Counted from the stretch's first letter, positions 53,357-63,883 are shown. The stretch is DNA of 64,000 bases from Stakelama sediminis (GCF_014199335.1 NZ_JACIJI010000001.1:1054001-1118000); one strand, 5' to 3'. Translations and numbers: made by a program. The notes: a model not told the origin generated them from the letters alone.

Positions 53357-54132
53357 TGTGGACTGACATTAAATCCATCTATCGCAGCGCATGGACGTTC
53401 ATGATTGCCTGTCCACTGCTGTTTCTGATCCCGGTGTTTGTCGAGATGGCTCAGCATGTGGCCGAGATCCATATCGGCATGTATCACAGCCTTGCGAGTG
53501 CCCGGGCCGTGGCGGATTCACCGCTGCGCATGACCTTTGCGGTAGCCAAGATCATCGCCCTGATGCTGCCCGGCTATTGGTTCGTCCGCTATCTTGCCGC
53601 CGGCAATGACCCGCACGCCGCCCGGCGGATCGAACCGGTCGGGCTGGCTTTATGGTCGATCCTCTTCACGCTCAATCTGACCCTCTCACTCTATTCTCTT
53701 TTCGGACCGCCGCTGGGCGAAGCGCTTGGGCTGACGGGATCGGTCGGCACCTATTTCGGAACCGCCGTGTCAGGGGGATGGTCGATTCTCAGCGTCTATC
53801 TGTCGGCATGGATCATTGCCTGGACGCTTGGCAACGCGACAATCGGTCCGCTGCGCTCGGTCGCGATTATGAACGGCTATTTCTGGCGTACGGTAGTGTA
53901 CATGGTGACGGGCGTTCTGCCGCTGATGGTGGTGCACTATGCACTCGGTTACGGTGCGATGGGGTGCCCGAACTGGCTGATCTGGCCGATGCTCATCGTG
54001 GATGCATTTCTTGTGGGGATTCTCGCCCTGACCATGACGGCCCCCATCTGGCTGGGGGCACGTCGCGCCGCTGAAGCCAGAGGCGTGGAACTCGCCCCCC
54101 ATATCGACAGCCTTTCCATGCAGCGCGTCTGA
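53353..54132 (+). CDS. Multi-pass membrane protein of unknown function
   Basis: A 259-aa inner-membrane protein with six or seven predicted helices (about 17-35, 60-80, 97-115, 130-160, 180-205, 215-235). No known domain was recognised; there is no signal for a transport family. The start ATG overlaps the stop of the XRE gene (ATGA), so it is the third gene of the DUF2975 operon. Confidence 0.75.
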   Translation: MMWTDIKSIYRSAWTFMIACPLLFLIPVFVEMAQHVAEIHIGMYHSLASARAVADSPLRMTFAVAKIIALMLPGYWFVRYLAAGNDPHAARRIEPVGLALWSILFTLNLTLSLYSLFGPPLGEALGLTGSVGTYFGTAVSGGWSILSVYLSAWIIAWTLGNATIGPLRSVAIMNGYFWRTVVYMVTGVLPLMVVHYALGYGAMGCPNWLIWPMLIVDAFLVGILALTMTAPIWLGARRAAEARGVELAPHIDSLSMQRV

Positions 54133-54153
54133 TCGACTGCAATGAAGACTGCG

Positions 54154-54182
54154 GGCAGGGGCATGACCGACAGCCCCCTGCC
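54154..54182. terminator. Hairpin between the membrane-protein and GH92 genes
   Basis: GGCAGGGG at 54154-54161 pairs with CCCCTGCC at 54175-54182 with a 13-nt loop, between convergent stop codons. Confidence 0.5.
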
Positions 54183-54238
54183 TTCGCCGCGCAGCGCATA
54201 ACCGCAAAGGCTGTTGTATCGACTTCGATAGCGAACCC

Positions 54239-56620
54239 TCAACTGCCGCTAAAAGACGGCGGTAAGAACGAGGACCCCCATTGCTTGTCGGGCATCTTGC
54301 CGAGGGTGAAATGCAGCGTACCGCCTTTCGCAACGAACGATGCGGGCAACCAGGCGCGGTCGCTCGATGCACCGTTCACCTTCAGGGCCTGCACATACGG
54401 CGAATCGGGTGCTGCTCCATCGGCCTGAATTTCGATCCGGCCATCGGGGCGATCGATCGTTGCGGAAGGAAAGAGTGGGCTGCCGACGATCAGCTCGGCC
54501 CGGCCGGGATAGAGCGGATAAAGGCCGAGTGCCGACCAGACATACCAGGAGGACATTTCACCCAGATCGTCATTGCCCGAAATCCCGTCCGGCTGGTTGG
54601 TCCAGATCTGCCGCATGGCGGCGCGCACCGTGGCTTGCGTCTTCCATGGCTGACCGACGAAATTATAGAGCCAGGGCGAACCGACCGACGGTTCATTGTC
54701 CAGTTCGGCATGCAACGGCCCCGATTTGGTCACCGCCCATTTGCCGTCGGGAGTACGGAAGAACGCGTCGAGCCGGGCTGCCATCGCCTGCTTGCCGCCC
54801 AGCGCCTTTGCCAGACCGGCCGGGTCGAACGGCACCATCCACAGATATTGCGCGCCGCTGCCTTCGACGAAACCGTCGTCCGACGCCGGATCGAACTGCG
54901 TCCAGCTTCCATCGGCGTTGCGCTGCTGAATATAGCCGCCTTGCGCTGTCGCCTTCGGATTGAACAGGTTTCGCCACCAGCCGGAGCGCCGAAGGAATGC
55001 GCGCTCACCTGCCCGGTCGCCAGCATCGCGCGCCAGTTGCGCAAGGCCGAAATCGGCGGCGGTCATTTCCAGCGTGTCCGCCGCACCGCCCCAGCCGGGG
55101 GCACCGGCCGGCATGTAATGCAGCTTCAGCCATTGATCGAGGCCGGGACGCTGACCCACGCACAGCACCGGGCATCCCGTATGACTGAGATCGCCGGGTG
55201 TCGGAACGGTTGCCGCACGTTTCAGCGAGGCATAGGCGCGCTTCAGATCGAAGCTGCGCCCGCCGAATGCATAGACCGCCGCCAGCGACTGCGGCGACGG
55301 ATCGCCGTTCATCACACTGGTGGCGCCGGTCAGATGCGTCCAGCGGTCCCACACACCGCCATTCTGGTCGGCCTGATTAAGCAGGGACTGGGCGATATCG
55401 GACCCGCGTTGCGGATCGAGCAGCGTGACCAGTTGCAGTTGCGAGCGATAGACGTCCCAGCCGGAATAGTTCGCATATTGCGCATGCTGTCCGGGCGACA
55501 ACTGGTGCACCTTGCCGTCAAAGCCGCGATAGCGTCCGTCGCTGTCGCTATAGAGATTGGGTTCGAGCAGCGTGTGATAGAGCGCGGTGTAAAAGACGGT
55601 GCGGTTGTCGCCGCTGCCACCGGTGATCCGGACCTGCCCCAGCGCGCGGTTCCATGCGGCACGCGCGGCAGCACGGGTTGCGGCCAGTGTGGTTCCCCCC
55701 GGGCTTTCCTTGTCCAGATTGGCGCGGGCTCCGGCTGCATCGACATAGGATATGCCGATACGGACATGGACCACCGACGACCGGTCGGGATCGAAGCTGA
55801 TCCATCCACCGGCCCCCTTGCCCAGCGGCGGATGCCCCTCGCTACCATAGCTGGTGCCGCCCGAGCCATCGGTCGAACCTGTATCGACCTGATCGTCGTG
55901 CCAGGTACCGCCCGCTTTGAACGGCTTGTCGAACACCGCTACGAAGTGCAGCGTATAATAGCTCTGGCGCTTGTCCTTCGACAGATAGCCGCAGAAATTG
56001 CCGCTGGTCACGGACCCGGTGACGGTGCGATGCGCTGCGTCGATATGGATGGTGGAGGCGGTGCTGCCGACCTCACTGTCCGAGGTCCGGAAGAGCAGGT
56101 TCGCGGGTTTATCCTTCGGGAAGGCGAACTGCCCCACCGCCGTGCGGTCGGTTGCCGAAAGATCGGCCTGAACACCATTATCGAGTTTGACCGAATAGGC
56201 ACCGGGGCTGGCGCTTTCCTTGTCATGCTCCAGAATGCTGGCATACATCAGCCCCGCCTGAACGGACGACGGAGATGTCGTGATCGGCACGGTGACCGGC
56301 ATGATCGGGATGTCGCCGCTCGCCCCTGCACAGCCCGTTCCGGACAGATGAGTCAGCGCGAAACCACGCACGCCATTATCGCGCCATTCATACCCGCCCG
56401 GCGCGGCCATCGGAAACCGCTTGCCGGGAAGCGGCGTTTCTTCCGGGCTGAACGCCACCATGCCGAACGGCATCGTCGCACCGGGATAAAGGTTGCCGCC
56501 ATTGGTGGTGCCGATGAACGGATTGACCTCAGCCGCCGGATCGGCGGTATCGACATCATGGCCAACGACCTGCATCGGCATCAGCGCCGAAAGCGCAATC
56601 AAACCCAGTGTGCGTACCAT
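54239..56620 (-). CDS. GH92 alpha-mannosidase (copy 1)
   Basis: A 793-aa calcium-dependent exo-alpha-mannosidase of family GH92, exported by a Sec-type signal (MVRTLGLIALSALMPMQVVG). The N-terminal beta-domain starts VNPFIGTTNGGNLYPGATMPFGMVAFSPE; the (alpha/alpha)6 barrel has the signature GNDDLGEMSSWYVWSALGLYP (from residue 682). The acid region reads FVEGSGAQYLWMVPFD. An ATG 15 nt upstream (56635) is an alternative; both have good ribosome sites. The linkage (alpha-1,2, 1,3 or 1,4) cannot be told from sequence alone. It is the last gene of the mannan operon. Confidence 0.94.
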   Translation of the reverse strand: MVRTLGLIALSALMPMQVVGHDVDTADPAAEVNPFIGTTNGGNLYPGATMPFGMVAFSPEETPLPGKRFPMAAPGGYEWRDNGVRGFALTHLSGTGCAGASGDIPIMPVTVPITTSPSSVQAGLMYASILEHDKESASPGAYSVKLDNGVQADLSATDRTAVGQFAFPKDKPANLLFRTSDSEVGSTASTIHIDAAHRTVTGSVTSGNFCGYLSKDKRQSYYTLHFVAVFDKPFKAGGTWHDDQVDTGSTDGSGGTSYGSEGHPPLGKGAGGWISFDPDRSSVVHVRIGISYVDAAGARANLDKESPGGTTLAATRAAARAAWNRALGQVRITGGSGDNRTVFYTALYHTLLEPNLYSDSDGRYRGFDGKVHQLSPGQHAQYANYSGWDVYRSQLQLVTLLDPQRGSDIAQSLLNQADQNGGVWDRWTHLTGATSVMNGDPSPQSLAAVYAFGGRSFDLKRAYASLKRAATVPTPGDLSHTGCPVLCVGQRPGLDQWLKLHYMPAGAPGWGGAADTLEMTAADFGLAQLARDAGDRAGERAFLRRSGWWRNLFNPKATAQGGYIQQRNADGSWTQFDPASDDGFVEGSGAQYLWMVPFDPAGLAKALGGKQAMAARLDAFFRTPDGKWAVTKSGPLHAELDNEPSVGSPWLYNFVGQPWKTQATVRAAMRQIWTNQPDGISGNDDLGEMSSWYVWSALGLYPLYPGRAELIVGSPLFPSATIDRPDGRIEIQADGAAPDSPYVQALKVNGASSDRAWLPASFVAKGGTLHFTLGKMPDKQWGSSFLPPSFSGS

Positions 56621-56649
56621 TCCTATCTCCGGCATTGCTGTCCTGTCGC

Positions 56650-57600
56650 TTATTCTGCCGCGCGGCGAAGCGGTTGCGCCGCAGCATCAAGGGCGTCGAG
56701 CCCAAGCGCGATCGATCCCAGCGGCCCGGCCATCGTTCCCAGCTTTGGTGCCACGATATACGGTCCATCGTCGGGCAAGGGCATATACCCCGCCATGCTT
56801 TCCCTCAGCGCTGCATCAACCCGCCCCAGCAGGTGCGGCTGACCGGAAACCACGCCGCCGCCCATCGCAATCCGCAAGGGGCCGGTGGCACAGACCAGAT
56901 CATGCGCCATGATCGCCAGATAATGAACGATCGCATCCCATATCGGATCGTCGGGCATAAGGTCGGAAATCTCCCGCCCATCCAATCGGGATTTCAACGC
57001 CGTACCCGACGCCAGCCCCTCGATACAATCGGCGTGATAACGGCAGACGCTTCGCGCATCATCGCCGGGAAAACGCGGCACGCGAAGATGGCCGATCTCG
57101 CTGTGCCCAAGCCCCCGTGTGGGTCGCCCATGCACGATCAGGCCGACGCCGACGCCGGTGCCCACCGTCACATAGGCAAAGTCGTCCATACCGACGCCGC
57201 TTCCCCATCGAATTTCCGCGAGCGCTGCGCCGTTGACATCGGTATCAAAACCTATCGGAAGATCGAAATGCGCTTTCAACGTACCAAGCAGGTCCGCATT
57301 CGGCCAATGCTCCTTGTTGGTCGCAAGGATGTGGCCAAAACTGTCGGACCTCTCGTTCAGGTCTAGCGGACCGAACGAGGCGATGCCCAGCGCGGAAAAC
57401 CCCGAAGATCGCTGCCAGTTTTCAAGCGTTTCCACGATGGCCGGCAGGGTTTCCCAAGGCGTGGTGGTGGCAATGGTTTCCTGATCCAGAATCGCATCCG
57501 GACCGGTGGCCAGGGTACAGATACATTTGGTTCCGCCCAGTTCGACACCGGCAAGGGGCTGTCTTTCCCGACCAGCGGACCAGGTCGCATCAACGTTCAA
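56650..57600 (-). CDS. ROK-family sugar kinase (fructokinase/mannokinase-like)
   Basis: A 316-aa cytosolic kinase. The phosphate motif LAGVELGGTKC is at about 16-26. Zinc-site residues sit in GHLRVPRFPGDDARSVCRYHADCIEGLASG, as in fructokinases, with Asp in FDTDVNGAA as the general base. In a mannosidase cluster a mannokinase/fructokinase role, making mannose-6-phosphate or fructose-6-phosphate, is likely. It ends 14-29 nt before the next GH92 gene. Confidence 0.88.
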   Translation of the reverse strand: MNVDATWSAGRERQPLAGVELGGTKCICTLATGPDAILDQETIATTTPWETLPAIVETLENWQRSSGFSALGIASFGPLDLNERSDSFGHILATNKEHWPNADLLGTLKAHFDLPIGFDTDVNGAALAEIRWGSGVGMDDFAYVTVGTGVGVGLIVHGRPTRGLGHSEIGHLRVPRFPGDDARSVCRYHADCIEGLASGTALKSRLDGREISDLMPDDPIWDAIVHYLAIMAHDLVCATGPLRIAMGGGVVSGQPHLLGRVDAALRESMAGYMPLPDDGPYIVAPKLGTMAGPLGSIALGLDALDAAAQPLRRAAE

Positions 57601-57735
57601 AATTTTTCCCCCAACTCGGGCCGGAGCAATACCGGATTACATCAACTGCACCGGACAGGCGCAAAGTGCCTGCCCTGTATCCCGGCAACACCGACCGGTT
57701 TTCCTCCACGGCTGTGGACTGGGTGCCGGGTGCCC

Positions 57736-60069
57736 TCATCCCCGGTTCATCCCGAACGATGGCGGCCGGTCGCGTTTTGCGCTTCCGAAACGCGATGGTT
57801 TCGTTCCCATTTCAAACACCAGTTCACCACCGGCAACAAGGTCGGCATGGGCAATCCAGTTCTGCGTCCGACGCTGCCCGTTCCAGCGTACCGACTGAAC
57901 ATACGGGCTGTCGGGACCATTGCCGTTGGCGCGGACGGTCAGCGACCTGCCGTTGCCCAGGCTGACCTTAGCCGTATCGAACAGCGGCGAACCGAATACA
58001 TAGACTGCGCTTACCGGGTCGACCGGATAGAAACCGAGCGCGGACAGGATGAACCACGCACTCATCTGGCCGCAATCGTCATTGCCGATCACGCCGTCAG
58101 GATCGTCCTTGTACATGCTGGTCAGCAGGCGCCGGACCATCGCCTGCGTCTTCCACGGCGCGCCGCAATAGGCATAGAGATAGGCGACATGCTGGTCGGG
58201 TTCGTTGCCATGGGCATATTGGCCGACCAGACCGGAAATGTCGGGCGGGGCATTTTTCGGCAGCGTCGAGGGCGCGTTGAACAGCCCGTCGAGCTTTTTC
58301 TCGAACACGGCGTCGCCGCCGAAATGCTCGATCAGGCCATAAACGTCATGCTGGTTGAGGAAGGTCGCCTGCCAGCCATTCGCTTCGGTATAATCGCGCC
58401 ACTTGTCGGGATCGTGGCCGAGCTGAATGGGATCATAGTCTTTCCACCAATGGCCATCGGCAAAACGCGGCCGGGCAAAGCCGATCTTCGCATCGATCAC
58501 ATTCCTGTAATTCTGCGAACGCTTACGCAGCGCCTGTGCGTCTTCGGTGGCGCCGACGGCTTCGGCAAGGTGCGCCATCGCCCAGTCGTCATAGGCATAT
58601 TCCTGGGTGCGGCTGACCGATTCCCACACCTTGTCGCAGGGGATATAGCCGAGATCGTAGTAGAAACCGCGCCCCAGCGAGCTGTCGGAATCCTTGAAAT
58701 TGCGGTCGAAGGCGCGCGCCCGGATCTTGGGCCATGCCGCCTTATAGTCTGCCTTGATCCCCTTGACGCTCGCCTCCGCCATGATCGAGGCGGCGTGCCA
58801 GCCGATCATCGTGCCGGTCTCCACGCCCTGCAACGGCCAGACCGGCGGACCATAGGGACTTTCGGCCGTCTGACGACACAGATCGCCCACCAGCAGGGCC
58901 GCCTGTTCGGGATGCACCAGCGTCAGCAACGGGTGCAACGCACGATAGGTATCCCAGGTCGAATAGGTGCTGAATGCCGCTTCGCCCTTCGGTGCCTGAT
59001 GCACCTGCCGGTCCAGCCCGACATAGCGCCCGTCGCGATCGGTGAAGAGCGTAGGTGCCAAAAACGCATGATAGAGCGCGCTTGCCATGATGGTGCGTTG
59101 CGCCGGTGTTCCTCCCGACACGCGGATACGGTCAAGCAGACCGCCCCAGCGCTTGCGCGCATTGTCATGGGCACGGTCGAAATCCCAGCCCGGCGCTTCC
59201 GCGGCCAGCGCTGCACGCGCGCCCGGCACATCGACTGCCGACAGGCCGGTTCTGATCAGGATCGGATCGCCACCGGCATTGTCGAAAAACAAGGCAAGCT
59301 TCAGCCGATTGCCGGTGACATCGGTGGCCTCAGCCGACATCGGCTTGTCGTCGTCGCCATAGAACCGGATGCGATCGGGTTTGCGCGACAATTGCATCGC
59401 GAAATAGATGTGCCGCCCCTTGGCCCAGCGATTGACCTTACGCCCGCCGGTAATCGTTCCGTCGGGATCGATGGCAAGGCTTGCGTTCTCGACCAGTGCA
59501 TTTTTCTGTCCGGCATCCCATTTATCGACGACCGCATGGGTGAAATCGATCAGGATATGACCCGGCCCCTCGGCAAAACGATAGCGATGCAGGCCGCATC
59601 GCTCGGTAACGGTCAGTTCCGCCTGAACCCCCGATTCCAGCGCCACGCGATAATAGCCGGGTTCGGCATATTCCTGGCTGAAACGCTGACGATAACCCTG
59701 TTCTGGATGCTCTTTCGGCCCCGGCGTCAGCATCAGTTTCTGCCGGGTCGGCACTACCAGCACGTCGAGCATGTCGCCAACACCGGTGCCCGACAAATGG
59801 GTGTGGCTGAACCCCATGATCGAGCCATCGTCCTGATGATAGCCCGAACAGGCATCCCAGCCGTAATTATTGGTGTCGGGGCTTAGCTGCGCCATCCCGA
59901 AGGGCAGGCTGGCACCGGGAAAGGTATGGCCGTGCCCGCCGGTGCCGACAAAGAGGTTGGGGCGTCCTGACGCAGGCGTGGTCGCCGATCGGGCGAGATG
60001 CGGCACGCCCGCACCGATTGCGGCCAGTCCGGTGCCTGCAAGAAGCTGTCGGCGGTTGGTGGTGAGCAT
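57736..60069 (-). CDS. GH92 alpha-mannosidase (copy 2), Tat-exported
   Basis: A 777-aa GH92 enzyme with a twin-Arg signal (NRRQLLAGTGLAAIGAG). The start at 60069 has AAGGGA 5 nt upstream; an earlier ATG at 60084 overlaps the GH125 stop but lacks a ribosome site. The signature GNDDCGQMSAWFILSALGFYP is at residue 662 on, and the N-terminus LFVGTGGHGHTFPGASLPFGMAQLSPD is complete. The acid region is YTEANGWQATFLNQHD and a HGNEPDQHVAYLYAYCGAPW segment near 615 differs from the other two copies, so a different linkage is likely. Confidence 0.94.
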   Translation of the reverse strand: MLTTNRRQLLAGTGLAAIGAGVPHLARSATTPASGRPNLFVGTGGHGHTFPGASLPFGMAQLSPDTNNYGWDACSGYHQDDGSIMGFSHTHLSGTGVGDMLDVLVVPTRQKLMLTPGPKEHPEQGYRQRFSQEYAEPGYYRVALESGVQAELTVTERCGLHRYRFAEGPGHILIDFTHAVVDKWDAGQKNALVENASLAIDPDGTITGGRKVNRWAKGRHIYFAMQLSRKPDRIRFYGDDDKPMSAEATDVTGNRLKLALFFDNAGGDPILIRTGLSAVDVPGARAALAAEAPGWDFDRAHDNARKRWGGLLDRIRVSGGTPAQRTIMASALYHAFLAPTLFTDRDGRYVGLDRQVHQAPKGEAAFSTYSTWDTYRALHPLLTLVHPEQAALLVGDLCRQTAESPYGPPVWPLQGVETGTMIGWHAASIMAEASVKGIKADYKAAWPKIRARAFDRNFKDSDSSLGRGFYYDLGYIPCDKVWESVSRTQEYAYDDWAMAHLAEAVGATEDAQALRKRSQNYRNVIDAKIGFARPRFADGHWWKDYDPIQLGHDPDKWRDYTEANGWQATFLNQHDVYGLIEHFGGDAVFEKKLDGLFNAPSTLPKNAPPDISGLVGQYAHGNEPDQHVAYLYAYCGAPWKTQAMVRRLLTSMYKDDPDGVIGNDDCGQMSAWFILSALGFYPVDPVSAVYVFGSPLFDTAKVSLGNGRSLTVRANGNGPDSPYVQSVRWNGQRRTQNWIAHADLVAGGELVFEMGTKPSRFGSAKRDRPPSFGMNRG

Positions 60070-60080
60070 GGCCATCCCTT

Positions 60081-61529
60081 TCATATCGTGCCGGAAAGAA
60101 GTGCGGGACGATGATCCGCCAGTTCGACGATGAGCTGGCCAAACAAGGCATTCGCCCAGGCGAACCATTTGCGTGTGAAATCGGTGGGATCGTCCTTGTT
60201 GAACGATTCATGCATGAAGCCGGTGCCGCCATCCGTCGTCTTCAGCCAGTGCAGGCATTGCCGGACGGTGGCATCATCCTTTGCATTCATGGCATGGGTG
60301 ATGATCGACATCGGCCAGATCATGTTCAGGCCGATATGCGGCCCGCCTATTCCTTCCGCAGCCTTGCCCCTGAAGAAATAGGGATTGCGGTCCGACCATG
60401 CGCGTTCGGCGGTGCGGCGGAACAGGGCATCGTCGCCATCGACCGCATCGATGATCGCCAGACCCGATAGGCTGGGGACATTGGCATCGTCCATGAATAC
60501 CCAGTTGCCGAACCCGTCAATCTCATAGGCCCAGACCTGCCCGCCCTGGCCATCGGGAATCAGCGCATGGGCGTGCAGCACCGTCTCCACCTCTTTGGCA
60601 AGCGCCTCGGCATCGGCCGCCGCCTGTTCGTCCCTGCGCGTCTCCCGGTGAAGCTGCGCGACCTTGCGCAGCGCCGATACCGCGAACAGGTTCGAGGGGA
60701 TCAGAAAGGGATAGAGGCAGGCATCGTCGGAGGGGCGAAACATCGAATGGATCAGCCCGATCTTGCGTGTCGGACGGCCATAGCCGCTCAGCATCAGGCT
60801 GTCGGACGGGACAAACGCCTCGCGCTGGAAATGATAGGGGCCGGGACCGTGCAGGCGCTGCTGCACCCGAAAGGTTTCCACCGACAGTTTCGCCGCCCGG
60901 CTCCAGGTGTCGTCGAACGGCGTCTTGTCGCGCGTACGCATCCAATAGCTGTGCGCAAGCCGCATCGGATAGCATAGCGAATCGATTTCCCATTTCCGCT
61001 CGGCCACGCCGGGCTTCATGTCGGTCCTGTCCTTTTGCGACCAGTCGAGGTTCGACATGGCGCCGGGATCCTTCATGAACGCATTGGCATAGGGGTCGAT
61101 CAGGATGCAGCGCGCCTGACGCTGGATCAGCCCCTGAAACATCTGCCGCAGCTTCGCGTCGCGCGCCGCGAGATGGACATAGGGCTGCACCTGTGCCGAA
61201 CTGTCGCGCAGCCACATCGCGTCGATATCGCCGGTGATGACGAAGGTATCGGGCTTGCCGTCGACCATGCCCAGCTCGACCGTGGTGTCGAGCGTGTTCG
61301 GATAACAATTCTCGAACATCCATGCGAGTTTGGGATCGGCGATCTTCGCCTTCACCCGCGCAATTTCCGCCTCGATGGCGGGGCTGGTGAAGTTGCGTTT
61401 CGCCAGCGGCGGGCGATTGCTGGTCCGTGCCGCCGCGCGCGCCATCGACGGCAGGGCTGCGCTGAGTGTCAGCACGCCCGTTCCGGCCATGATCTCGCGT
61501 CGGCTGGGGGTCATCGCGCTCTTCTTCAT
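60081..61529 (-). CDS. GH125 exo-alpha-1,6-mannosidase, Tat-exported
   Basis: A 482-aa enzyme of family GH125, which removes alpha-1,6-linked mannose from the non-reducing end of glycans. A twin-Arg signal (SRREIMAGTGVLTLS) leads it. The family core is GDIDAMWLRDSSAQVQPYVHLA (about 97-118), with later FMDDANVPSLSGL and GFMHESFNKDDPTDFTRKWFAWANALFG near the C-terminus. The ATG at 61529 overlaps the stop of the upstream GH92 gene (ATGA). It complements the GH92 enzymes, which do not usually cut the alpha-1,6 backbone. Confidence 0.94.
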   Translation of the reverse strand: MKKSAMTPSRREIMAGTGVLTLSAALPSMARAAARTSNRPPLAKRNFTSPAIEAEIARVKAKIADPKLAWMFENCYPNTLDTTVELGMVDGKPDTFVITGDIDAMWLRDSSAQVQPYVHLAARDAKLRQMFQGLIQRQARCILIDPYANAFMKDPGAMSNLDWSQKDRTDMKPGVAERKWEIDSLCYPMRLAHSYWMRTRDKTPFDDTWSRAAKLSVETFRVQQRLHGPGPYHFQREAFVPSDSLMLSGYGRPTRKIGLIHSMFRPSDDACLYPFLIPSNLFAVSALRKVAQLHRETRRDEQAAADAEALAKEVETVLHAHALIPDGQGGQVWAYEIDGFGNWVFMDDANVPSLSGLAIIDAVDGDDALFRRTAERAWSDRNPYFFRGKAAEGIGGPHIGLNMIWPMSIITHAMNAKDDATVRQCLHWLKTTDGGTGFMHESFNKDDPTDFTRKWFAWANALFGQLIVELADHRPALLSGTI

Positions 61530-63883
61530 TTGGCCGGTGCGCTCATCGAAAAGGGCACGTCGGCGGGCGACGCCCCCCATTGCTTGTTCGGCTTCGGCCC
61601 CATGACGAAGGTCAGCGCACCGCCCTGTTCCAGTGCATCGTGGGTCAGATAGGTCCTGGCATGCGGCTTGCCGTTCAGCGTCACCGACTGAATGTAGACA
61701 TTGGCCGGGCTGTTATTCTGCGCATCGATGGTCAGCGTCTTGCCGCTCGGCATGGTCAGCGTGACATGGCGGAACAGCGGGCTGCCGATCGCATATTGGC
61801 CGCTGGCGGGCGTGACCGGATAGAAACCCAGCGCGGAAAAGACATACCAGGCCGATGTCTGCCCATTATCCTCATCCCCCGGATAGCCGTCCGGGGTCGC
61901 CGAATAGAGCTTCTTCATCACGTCGCGCGCATGATATTGCGCTTTCCACGGCGCGCCTGCCCAGTCGTACAGATAGATCATGTGCTGGATCGGCTGATTG
62001 CCATGGGCATATTGACCCATATCGACAATCTGCATTTCGCGGATTTCGTGGATGACCTGTCCATAATAGCTGTCATCGAAAACCGGCGGCGTGGTGAAGA
62101 CCGAATCCAGCCGGTCGACGAACTTCTGCCGACCGCCCATCAGGTTGATCAGTCCCTGCACATCCTGCATCACCGCCCAGCTATAATGCCATGCATTGCC
62201 TTCGGTGAACGCATCGCCCCATTTGAACGGGTTAAACGGCGTTTCCCACGATCCGTCCCGATTACGCCCGCGCATCCATCCGCTCGCGGGATCATAGAGC
62301 TTGCGGTAATTCTGGGCATGCTGCGCATAGAATGCCGCGTCTTTCGTCTTGCCCAGCGCCTTTGCAAGCTGCGAGATCGAAAAATCGGCCGTGGCATATT
62401 CCAGCGTGCGCGCGGCATTTTCGTTGATGCCGACATCATAGGGGACATAGCCCAGCTTGTTGTACCAATCGACGCCTTCGCGCCCGACCGCGCTGATGAC
62501 ATTGCCCTTCTTGTCGGTCGGTCGTCCCTTGTCGGTGGTCGCGTTCTTGATCATCGCGTCATACAGCGCGTTGACGTCGAACCCGCGCACGCCGTTGATA
62601 TAGGCGTCGGCGATGATGTTGGCGGAGTTGGAGCCGATCATCACGTCGCGATAGCCGGGACTTGCCCATTCGGGCAGCCAGCCACCTTCCTTATACGTGT
62701 TGACCAGCCCCTGCATCATCTGGCTGTCGCGTTCAGGATACATCAGCGCGAAGAAAGGAAATACCGCTCGCCAGGTGTCCCAGAACCCGTTGTCGGTATA
62801 CATGTAGCCGGGGTGCACTTTCCCGTCATAGGGGCTGTAGTGCACCACCTTTCCCTGCGCATCATATTCAAAGAATTCGCGCGGAAACTGCAGCATCCGG
62901 TACAGCGCGGAATAGAAGGTGCGGCGGTTGTCGAGATTTGGGTCATCGACACGCACCTTCGCCAGTTGTTTTTCCCAGGCCGCCTTGGCCTTTGCCTCGG
63001 TCGTGTCGAAACTGTCGCTGCCGATCTCCCGGTCGAGATTGCGTTCGGCCTGCTCCGGACTGATGAACGACGAGGCAACCTTGACATGCACCTGTTCGCC
63101 CTTGGTGGTTCTGAAGCTGACCACCGCGCCGACATGGTCGCCTTCGCGCGACGTATCCGCCGTCACCTGCCCATTATCGTCCCAGGTACGCGTGACAGTG
63201 AAATCATGGTCGAACTGCGCAACGAAATAATTGTGGAAGTTCTTCGGCACGCCACCATGGTTGTTGCGGACATAGCCGATGATCCGGCGTTTCTCCGGCT
63301 CGATCTTCACCATCGAACCGCCCGCATAGCCGTCAATCAGGATATGGGCGTCATCGCTTTTGGGAAAGGTGAAGCGAAACTGCGCCGCGCGCGCGGTCGG
63401 CGCGACTTCCGCCGTCACGTCATAATCGGCGAGATAGACCTTGTAATCATAGGGGTGAGAGACTTCCGCCTTGTGGCTGAACCAGGAGGCGCGATCCGCT
63501 TCCTTGATTTTCAGCGGGCCGGTTTCGGCGAACAGCGCAAAGGCCGCATAGTCGTTCATCCACGGGCTGGGCTGATGAGTCTGTTTGATGCCGTTTATCT
63601 TGTGCGTTTCATAGGTATAGCCCCAGCCGCTGCCCATCTTCCCCGTCACCGGCGACCAGCTGTTCATCCCCCACGGCACCGCAATTGCGGGGTACACATT
63701 GCCATAGGATAATTCGTAACTGTTGTCGGTGCCCATCAACGGGTTGATGAGATCGACCAGTTGCGGTTGCGGCGACGCCGCCTGCGCCTGTGCAGTCCGG
63801 GCCTCAGCCGCCGGTGCAAGCGCGCTTGTCGCAATCAGAGCGGCGGCGGCGCAATTCAGCGCGGTGGATGCAATCAGCTTCAT
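61526..63883 (-). CDS. GH92 alpha-mannosidase (copy 3)
   Basis: A 785-aa GH92 enzyme exported by a Sec-type signal (LIASTALNCAAAALIATSALAPAAEA). The N-terminus LVDLINPLMGTDNSYELSYGNVYPAIAVPWGMNSWSPV is intact. The signature is GDEDNGQTSAWYVFSALGFYP (from residue 669), with GDED in place of the GNDD of the other copies and Thr for Met; the acid region is FTEGNAWHYSWAVMQD. This suggests a different subfamily. It is coupled to its neighbours by ATGA overlaps on both sides. Confidence 0.94.
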   Translation of the reverse strand: MKLIASTALNCAAAALIATSALAPAAEARTAQAQAASPQPQLVDLINPLMGTDNSYELSYGNVYPAIAVPWGMNSWSPVTGKMGSGWGYTYETHKINGIKQTHQPSPWMNDYAAFALFAETGPLKIKEADRASWFSHKAEVSHPYDYKVYLADYDVTAEVAPTARAAQFRFTFPKSDDAHILIDGYAGGSMVKIEPEKRRIIGYVRNNHGGVPKNFHNYFVAQFDHDFTVTRTWDDNGQVTADTSREGDHVGAVVSFRTTKGEQVHVKVASSFISPEQAERNLDREIGSDSFDTTEAKAKAAWEKQLAKVRVDDPNLDNRRTFYSALYRMLQFPREFFEYDAQGKVVHYSPYDGKVHPGYMYTDNGFWDTWRAVFPFFALMYPERDSQMMQGLVNTYKEGGWLPEWASPGYRDVMIGSNSANIIADAYINGVRGFDVNALYDAMIKNATTDKGRPTDKKGNVISAVGREGVDWYNKLGYVPYDVGINENAARTLEYATADFSISQLAKALGKTKDAAFYAQHAQNYRKLYDPASGWMRGRNRDGSWETPFNPFKWGDAFTEGNAWHYSWAVMQDVQGLINLMGGRQKFVDRLDSVFTTPPVFDDSYYGQVIHEIREMQIVDMGQYAHGNQPIQHMIYLYDWAGAPWKAQYHARDVMKKLYSATPDGYPGDEDNGQTSAWYVFSALGFYPVTPASGQYAIGSPLFRHVTLTMPSGKTLTIDAQNNSPANVYIQSVTLNGKPHARTYLTHDALEQGGALTFVMGPKPNKQWGASPADVPFSMSAPAK

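Noticed and set aside
54281-56842. An 853-codon plus-strand frame opposite GH92 copy 1
   Set aside because: It is a shadow of the GH92 gene; the translation is rich in His, Arg and Ile without any family pattern. The same applies to 57730-59886 and 61580-63712 opposite the other two GH92 genes.
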